This document shows, one piece after another, positions 31,341 through 36,173 of a stretch of 36,173 nucleotides of DNA. Position numbers and translations under genes: made by a program. How positions within the stretch are numbered: position 1 is the first letter of the stretch; every line of letters begins with the position of its first letter. A model generated the notes under the pieces. The model saw nothing but the letters and a program-made list of their open reading frames with translations. It was not told the origin of the DNA and made no database searches. The DNA comes from Candidatus Aminicenans sakinawicola JGI OTU-1 (lineage in GTDB: Bacteria > Acidobacteriota > Aminicenantia > Aminicenantales > Aminicenantaceae): positions 1 through 36,173 of the forward strand of contig AWNV01000030.1 of the NCBI GenBank assembly GCA_000493965.1, given 5' to 3'.

Positions 31341-32618
31341 TTACTCCCTTTTCCTGTCATTGCCTTCCGGTAAAACAATTACAATCTCTGACCCTTTGTT
31401 GGGCGTGGAAAATACATGTATTTTCCCATTGTAATCGTCAACAATACGTCGAACTACTGCCATTCCGATTCCTTTTCCCGTGTCGAAACCAGAATAAAAC
31501 GGCTCAAACATTCTTTCTCTTTCTTCTTTTCCCATGCCCTTTCCCGTATCGGCAAATTTCATCTGGATTCCTTTCTTTTTCCTCCTTGTAAAATCCACTG
31601 TTAACGTCCCGCCATCAGGCATTGCTTTTAGAGCATTTTTTAAAAGATTCCAGAATATTTGTTTGAATTGAGCTTTATTTCCATAATAATTAACTCTTGC
31701 TGTTTTATAATTTCCCTCTATCTGGTAATTTTCATTGATCTCGCCGCTTCTTTTAAGCAGTGTCAATATTTCTTTCAAAACAGAAGGAAGGTCAATCGAA
31801 GCAAAATCTTGCGTTCCAGGAGAAGCTAAATTTAGGAATTGTTCTATGGATTGAGAAATGTTCTCCGATTCTCTGACAACAATGTCCATCAAATGTCTTT
31901 GTTCTCCTGTCAAATCCATCTCATCTCTGAGCACCTGAACAGAGCCTGATATGGCAGCAAGAGGATTTCTTATTTCATGGGCAAGGTTAGCCGATGTTTC
32001 CCCTGCCACGGCAAGATCCTTTTTTATCTCAAGCTCCTTCTGAGCCAGGCGGAGTTCATCTCTTGTTTTTCTCAAATTTCCGGTTAAATGATTTATTAAA
32101 AAGGCCACGATAATAAAAACACCCCATGCAGTAAGAATATTGCTTAACACCGCGCTCAAAGAAAGCTCTTGAGACAGTTCAGGATATAAATATGGAATTA
32201 TTGCATAGTACATCCCGTCGATGAGAAGCCCATAAAATACTGCGGATAAAGCTGCAACAAGATATGTCGTTCGTTTCGAGATAACGACGCTTGCGGCAAT
32301 GATTTCAAATATATACAACGAATAGAATGAACCCTTTATCCCACCCGATATGTATATAAGAGCAGTAATCAGCAGAAGATCGATGAATATCTGTAGATAT
32401 GCCTGAAATGTATAATTTTTTGCCGCATAGAAAAGGATAAAATATACAATGGATAATAAATAAACAAATAGAACCAGATAATAAAGATAATAAAAAGAAT
32501 TAAGATTGAGGAGAACCTCTGTACTGTACTGAATTATAACAGTAGAAACAGCAAGAGAAGTCACAATGATCAAGCGGACAATGATAAACCAAAAAATATC
32601 GTTTTTCTTTGTGTTCAC
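31341..32618 (-). CDS. pilS: Membrane sensor histidine kinase (PilS-like)
   Basis: The protein has 425 residues and a GTG start at 32618. The first 180 residues form about six membrane helices with almost no periplasmic domain, the PilS arrangement in which the kinase senses events within the membrane, such as free pilin. A short coiled linker leads to LAHEIRNPLAAISGS with phospho-acceptor H214. The catalytic part follows with FWNLLKNALKAMPDGG (N box), FADTGKGMGKEE (G1) and TGKGIGMAVVRRIV (G2). The stop lies nine bases before pilR. The ribosome site is weak. A 91-base gap separates it from pilC. Confidence 0.9.
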   Translation of the reverse strand: MNTKKNDIFWFIIVRLIIVTSLAVSTVIIQYSTEVLLNLNSFYYLYYLVLFVYLLSIVYFILFYAAKNYTFQAYLQIFIDLLLITALIYISGGIKGSFYSLYIFEIIAASVVISKRTTYLVAALSAVFYGLLIDGMYYAIIPYLYPELSQELSLSAVLSNILTAWGVFIIVAFLINHLTGNLRKTRDELRLAQKELEIKKDLAVAGETSANLAHEIRNPLAAISGSVQVLRDEMDLTGEQRHLMDIVVRESENISQSIEQFLNLASPGTQDFASIDLPSVLKEILTLLKRSGEINENYQIEGNYKTARVNYYGNKAQFKQIFWNLLKNALKAMPDGGTLTVDFTRRKKKGIQMKFADTGKGMGKEERERMFEPFYSGFDTGKGIGMAVVRRIVDDYNGKIHVFSTPNKGSEIVIVLPEGNDRKRE

Positions 32619-32709
32619 AACTTGATTCTCTATTTGAAATATCCGGGTTTCCTTTTACTTGAGATTTACTACCCGATTTAAATACCAGGGCAAATTAGCC
32701 AACGATTCT

Positions 32710-33912
32710 TTACAGCTTTCCGAGAAGGCTGAAAATGGGAAGGTACATGGAAATAATAATCGTCCCGACCATTCCTCCAACAAAAATAAGAAGAACCGGC
32801 TCCATTATTGATAGAAGCGCTGCTGTTGTCGATTCCACTTCGTCGTCATAAAAATCGGCTAACTTTGACAGCATCTCATCAAGAGTTCCCGTGGCTTCTC
32901 CGACACCAACCATCTGGATGAACATGAAAGGGAATTGACCGACCTCACGGAGGGCATCCGTAAGACTCGATCCTTCAGCCACCAGTGTTCGAGACTGCAT
33001 TACATAATTTTCAACAACAACATTACCTGAAGTCGTAGATGTAATCTTAAGGCTTTCCAGCATGGGAACGCCTCCTGAGAGAAGAGTGCTCAATGTCCTT
33101 GTAATCCGGGACAATCCTACTTTCTCCAGTAGTTTTCCAAATAAAGGTATTTTGAGTGTTATTCGGTCAAAAACCTTTCGCCCTTCATTCGTGCGCCTTA
33201 TGTAGCCTAAGAGTAAGAACAGCCCAATAAATCCCAATGCTATAAATAGAATGTATTTCTGTATGAATCCGCTTAAAGCTAATACTCCTGCCGTGAGAGC
33301 GGGAAGCTGAGCCCCGAGTTCAAGATAAATGTTGGCAAAGACAGGAATAACTTTCCACATCATGAAAATCACCACAACGATCGAAAAAAGCACAATAGAT
33401 GTTGGATAGATCATAGCCTGTCTCACTTGAGACCTTAACTTGACAATCTTTTCCAAAAATTCCGCCAACCGCTTCAGCATAATATCAAGAGAACCACTCT
33501 CCTCTCCAGATGCAACTAAATTGCAGTAAAGGTCATCAAAGACTTTTGGAAACTTCCTTTTGGCTTGATTCAGAGTCGAGCCCCCTTCAACATCTTCCCT
33601 GATCTCTTGAATGACATGCTTGAAATATCTGTTTTTAGTTTGTTCGGCCAGGATATTTAAGCTCTGGATCAGAGGAAGTTCAGCATCTATCAACACAGAA
33701 AGCTGTCTGCTGTAGATAGCCAAATCTTTTAGCTTGACTTTCTGCCGTTGAAGAAAGGGGATTTTTAATTCTGCTCTTGTTCTTTTAATGTCCTCGACTA
33801 CGACCTGTTCCCGCTGAAGGCTTTTTGCCAGTCCTTCGGCTGAACGAGCAATACGTTTCCCTTGGACAATATCCCCATAACGGTTTTTCCCTTTCCACTC
33901 ATATAAAGGCAT
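32710..33912 (-). CDS. pilC: Type IV pilus inner-membrane platform protein PilC (GspF family)
   Basis: PilC forms the inner-membrane platform that converts PilB and PilT ATPase motion into pilus growth and retraction. The 400-residue length is normal. It begins MPLYEWKGKNRYGDIVQG and has two related cytoplasmic helical domains with DLAIYSRQLSVLIDAELPL (about residue 65) and ITRTLSTLLSGGVPMLESL (about 270). The membrane helices lie near 165-190, 215-240 and 370-395. GVGEATGTLDEML and MEPVLLIFVGGMVGTIIISMY are family hallmarks. It lies 16 bases after pilT, within one operon. Confidence 0.95.
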   Translation of the reverse strand: MPLYEWKGKNRYGDIVQGKRIARSAEGLAKSLQREQVVVEDIKRTRAELKIPFLQRQKVKLKDLAIYSRQLSVLIDAELPLIQSLNILAEQTKNRYFKHVIQEIREDVEGGSTLNQAKRKFPKVFDDLYCNLVASGEESGSLDIMLKRLAEFLEKIVKLRSQVRQAMIYPTSIVLFSIVVVIFMMWKVIPVFANIYLELGAQLPALTAGVLALSGFIQKYILFIALGFIGLFLLLGYIRRTNEGRKVFDRITLKIPLFGKLLEKVGLSRITRTLSTLLSGGVPMLESLKITSTTSGNVVVENYVMQSRTLVAEGSSLTDALREVGQFPFMFIQMVGVGEATGTLDEMLSKLADFYDDEVESTTAALLSIMEPVLLIFVGGMVGTIIISMYLPIFSLLGKL

Positions 33913-33928
33913 TTTTTACCCCTTTTTT

Positions 33929-35047
33929 TTATTTTCTCATCTGGCTTGGAGAAAAACTCCTTGATGTCACCTTGAGGCCTTCTTTCCTTTGGATTATATC
34001 GGTTAGTTCTTCCTGCTTTGAACTTATGTTCAAGGCTGTCTCGAGTGTGATTAATTTCTTAAAATAAAGGCTTGCCAGAGATTGATTGAATGTTTGCATT
34101 CCGAATTTTTCCTGTCCCATCTGCATAGATGAATAGATCTGGTGGGTTTTATTTTCCCTGATCAGATTCCTGATTGCAGAATTCGGGATGAGGATCTCCA
34201 TGGCAAGAACCCGGCCTTTACCATCTGCACGAGGCAGAAGAGTCTGGGTTATGACTGCCTCCAAACTCATGGAAAGCATGATTCTCACCTGGGCCTGGTA
34301 CTGGGAGGGGAAGATATCGATAATTCTTGATATTGTCTCAGCAGCAGAGTTTGTATGAAGAGTAGAAAAAGTCAGATGCCCGGTTTCTGCTACACGTAAG
34401 CAGGCTTCTACAGTTTCCAGGTCTCTCATCTCACCGACCAGGACTACATCCGGATCTTCTCTCAAAACTGAGCGGAGGGCGTTGGGATAAGATAGTGTAT
34501 CGACAAAAAGCTCTCTTTGGTTGACTATGGCTTTTTTTGGTGTGATAAAATATTCAATCGGGTCTTCTATAGTAACTATATGAACAGCTCTTTCTTTATT
34601 GATGTGATCTATCATGCAAGCAAGTGTTGTTGATTTTCCACAGCCCGTTGGCCCGGTTATTATTACAAGTCCCCTTGGCAGGAAACAAAGCTTGGCCAGT
34701 CTTTGGGGAATTCCCAGTTGAGAAAAACTCCACATGATAGGAAGGAACCTCCGGAAAGCTGCTGCCACTGCCCCTTTCTGCATAAAAACATTTCCACGAA
34801 ATCGCCCCAAATCCTTAAGCCCAAAAGAAAAGTCAAGTTCGAGTTTTTCTTCAAACTGTCTCTTTTGCCTGTCTGTCAATAGGCTATAGATCAAAGCTTT
34901 AGATTCTGCTGGTGTTAAGGGGGGATGGTCAAGGGAGATAAGTTCTCCATCAATTCTAATCCGAGGAGGTATATGTGTTGTTATGTGAATATCACTGGCA
35001 TCCCTTTCAACAGCAATTTGTAATAATTCTTGAATTGTTATTGCCAT
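33929..35047 (-). CDS. pilT: Type IV pilus retraction ATPase PilT
   Basis: PilT depolymerises the pilus, giving twitching motility. The 372-residue protein starts with the PAS-like N-domain (LLQIAVERDASDIHIT, then PPRIRIDGEL). It has Walker A GPTGCGKST at 132-140, the Asp box TIEDPIEY, Walker B VVLVGEMRDLETVE and the His box FSTLHTNSAAETI. The usual AIRNLIRENKTHQI segment near residue 305 is the PilT-specific AIRNLIRE-type motif, distinguishing it from PilB. GGAGG seven bases before ATG 35047 lies inside the end of pilB, giving coupling with a two-base gap. Confidence 0.95.
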   Translation of the reverse strand: MAITIQELLQIAVERDASDIHITTHIPPRIRIDGELISLDHPPLTPAESKALIYSLLTDRQKRQFEEKLELDFSFGLKDLGRFRGNVFMQKGAVAAAFRRFLPIMWSFSQLGIPQRLAKLCFLPRGLVIITGPTGCGKSTTLACMIDHINKERAVHIVTIEDPIEYFITPKKAIVNQRELFVDTLSYPNALRSVLREDPDVVLVGEMRDLETVEACLRVAETGHLTFSTLHTNSAAETISRIIDIFPSQYQAQVRIMLSMSLEAVITQTLLPRADGKGRVLAMEILIPNSAIRNLIRENKTHQIYSSMQMGQEKFGMQTFNQSLASLYFKKLITLETALNISSKQEELTDIIQRKEGLKVTSRSFSPSQMRK

Positions 35048-35049
35048 TT

Positions 35050-36173
35050 TTATACCTCCGTATCTCTAACGCTTACTTTTAAAACTTCTTCAACCGAAGT
35101 TATTCCTTCTGATATCTTAATCAATCCACTCTGGCGCAGTGACATCATTCCCTGCTTCATGGCCATCTTCTTTATCTCCTTGGAATGGGACTTGCTTAAA
35201 ATCATGTCCTTGATATCATCCGTAACTTCCAGAACTTCAAAGAGTCCGGTTCTTCCTTTATAGCCAGTATTATTACATGAGCTGCAGCCTTCTGGTTTAT
35301 ATGCTTTTACCTTCTGAGCTTCTTTAGGTGAATAACCTATGTCAACAAGAGCCTCGGGTGTCAGATTATGCTTGACGCGGCATTTTTTGCATAAACATCT
35401 CACCAGCCTTTGTGCAACGATGAGAGCAACAGAATCAGATATTAAGAAAGGTTCGACATCCATGTTAACTAGCCTGAGAATCGTGCTGGCCGCGTCATTA
35501 GTGTGAACGGTGGAAAAAACCAGGTGGCCTGTCAAGGCAGCCTTTATAGCTATATCCACCGTTTCAAAATCCCTCATCTCACCGACCAGCATAATGTCCG
35601 GGTCCTGACGCAAAAAACTTCTCAATGAACGGGCAAAGCTTAACCCTATGGATTCCTTAATGTTGATTTGATTTATTCCAGGAATATAAAATTCTACAGG
35701 GTCTTCGGCCGTCATGATATTAGTTTCAATTGAATTAAGCGTGGAAACAGCTGAATATAATGTATTTGTTTTTCCACTTCCTGTTGGACCGGTCACGAGA
35801 ATGATTCCCCAAGGCCTTGCAATGGCGCGCTTAAAGACTTTAAGGGGTTCTTTCTCAAACCCAAGCTTTGTAAGGTCTAATTTCAACATCCCTTTGTCAA
35901 GAATACGGACTACAATTTTTTCTCCGAATATTGTTGGAACACTGGAAACCCTCATGTCGACTTCCTTGCGTTCCCCGCTCTCCAGTTTTACCCTCATTTT
36001 AATTCGGCCGTCCTGTGGCAACCTTTTTTCAGCTATATTCATATTCGAAAGTATCTTAACTCTGGATATCACAGGATTTTTAAACTTCATTGCAAGGTTC
36101 ATCATTTCATAGAGAGTGCCGTCAAGCCGGTATCTTACCCTGAAAGCACGCTCATAAGGCTCAAAATGAACAT
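35050..36173 (-). CDS. pilB: Type IV pilus extension ATPase PilB (5' end beyond the window)
   Basis: PilB powers pilus assembly. The window holds its last 373 residues: the frame continues past ATG 36105 to the edge with HFEPYERAFRVRYRLDG, a typical PilB/GspE segment, so the gene is truncated only by the window. Motifs include GPTGSGKTNTLY (Walker A), TAEDPVEFY, IMLVGEMRDFETVDIA (Walker B), LVFSTVHTNDAAST and a zinc-binding tetracysteine CLCKKC...CSSC. The normal C-terminal regulatory part follows. It heads the operon pilB-pilT-pilC-pilS-pilR-pilin. Confidence 0.95.
   Translation of the reverse strand, partial: VHFEPYERAFRVRYRLDGTLYEMMNLAMKFKNPVISRVKILSNMNIAEKRLPQDGRIKMRVKLESGERKEVDMRVSSVPTIFGEKIVVRILDKGMLKLDLTKLGFEKEPLKVFKRAIARPWGIILVTGPTGSGKTNTLYSAVSTLNSIETNIMTAEDPVEFYIPGINQINIKESIGLSFARSLRSFLRQDPDIMLVGEMRDFETVDIAIKAALTGHLVFSTVHTNDAASTILRLVNMDVEPFLISDSVALIVAQRLVRCLCKKCRVKHNLTPEALVDIGYSPKEAQKVKAYKPEGCSSCNNTGYKGRTGLFEVLEVTDDIKDMILSKSHSKEIKKMAMKQGMMSLRQSGLIKISEGITSVEEVLKVSVRDTEV

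Overview
The window reads as bacterial chromosome from a Gram-negative, probably anaerobic organism. The evidence is a surface protein with an outer-membrane barrel-like C-terminus, several lipoproteins, a complete Rnf ion-pumping complex, ADP-heptose-type sugar genes (gmhA, uxs) and a type IV pilus assembly locus. The GspG-like pilin, the PilBTC/PilSR layout and the paired Gfo/Idh genes remind me of candidate phylum Aminicenantes (Acidobacteriota relatives). That placement is an inference from general impression, not a search result.

Layout. (1) 1-4096, plus strand: two small lipoproteins, one with TPRs, then a 985-residue secreted protein joining an HELTH metalloprotease-like domain, a TolB-like propeller and a beta-barrel-like end. 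(2) 4097-6775, plus: dnaA and dnaN. A good promoter, a perfect 16-nt palindrome and three DnaA-box-like sites precede dnaA, so this is a plausible origin region. (3) 6845-11250, plus: DoxX membrane protein, Tat-type Gfo/Idh/MocA oxidoreductase, cytoplasmic Gfo/Idh/MocA oxidoreductase and a lipoprotein TIM-barrel isomerase/epimerase, probably one operon for oxidising and epimerising a sugar or cyclitol. (4) 11309-18362, minus: rnfCDGEAB followed by a RseC-like protein, a Tat-type NusG_II-domain protein and an ApbE flavin transferase, tightly packed. ApbE can flavinylate RnfG and RnfD, so the operon carries its own maturation enzyme. (5) 18561-27317, plus: GNAT protein, RNase PH, UDP-glucuronate decarboxylase, a flotillin-like protein, a fused aspartate-aminotransferase/P-loop protein and a divergent ATP-type PEP carboxykinase homologue. 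(6) 27314-28701, minus: gmhA and a PlsC-type acyltransferase. (7) 28742-29029, plus: a MazF toxin fragment without start codon or N-terminus. (8) 29073-36173, minus: pilB (cut by the window edge), pilT, pilC, pilS, pilR, then a type IV pilin-like gene with a textbook sigma-54 promoter and a strong intrinsic terminator.

Most noteworthy: the aminotransferase/P-loop fusion beside a PEPCK-like enzyme (a possible aspartate-oxaloacetate-PEP module), the sigma-54 pilin promoter with GACA/TGTC half-sites next to pilSR, the mazF remnant, the self-contained Rnf/ApbE/NusG_II operon, and the dnaA leader. No rRNA, tRNA, CRISPR array or intact insertion sequence was recognised.
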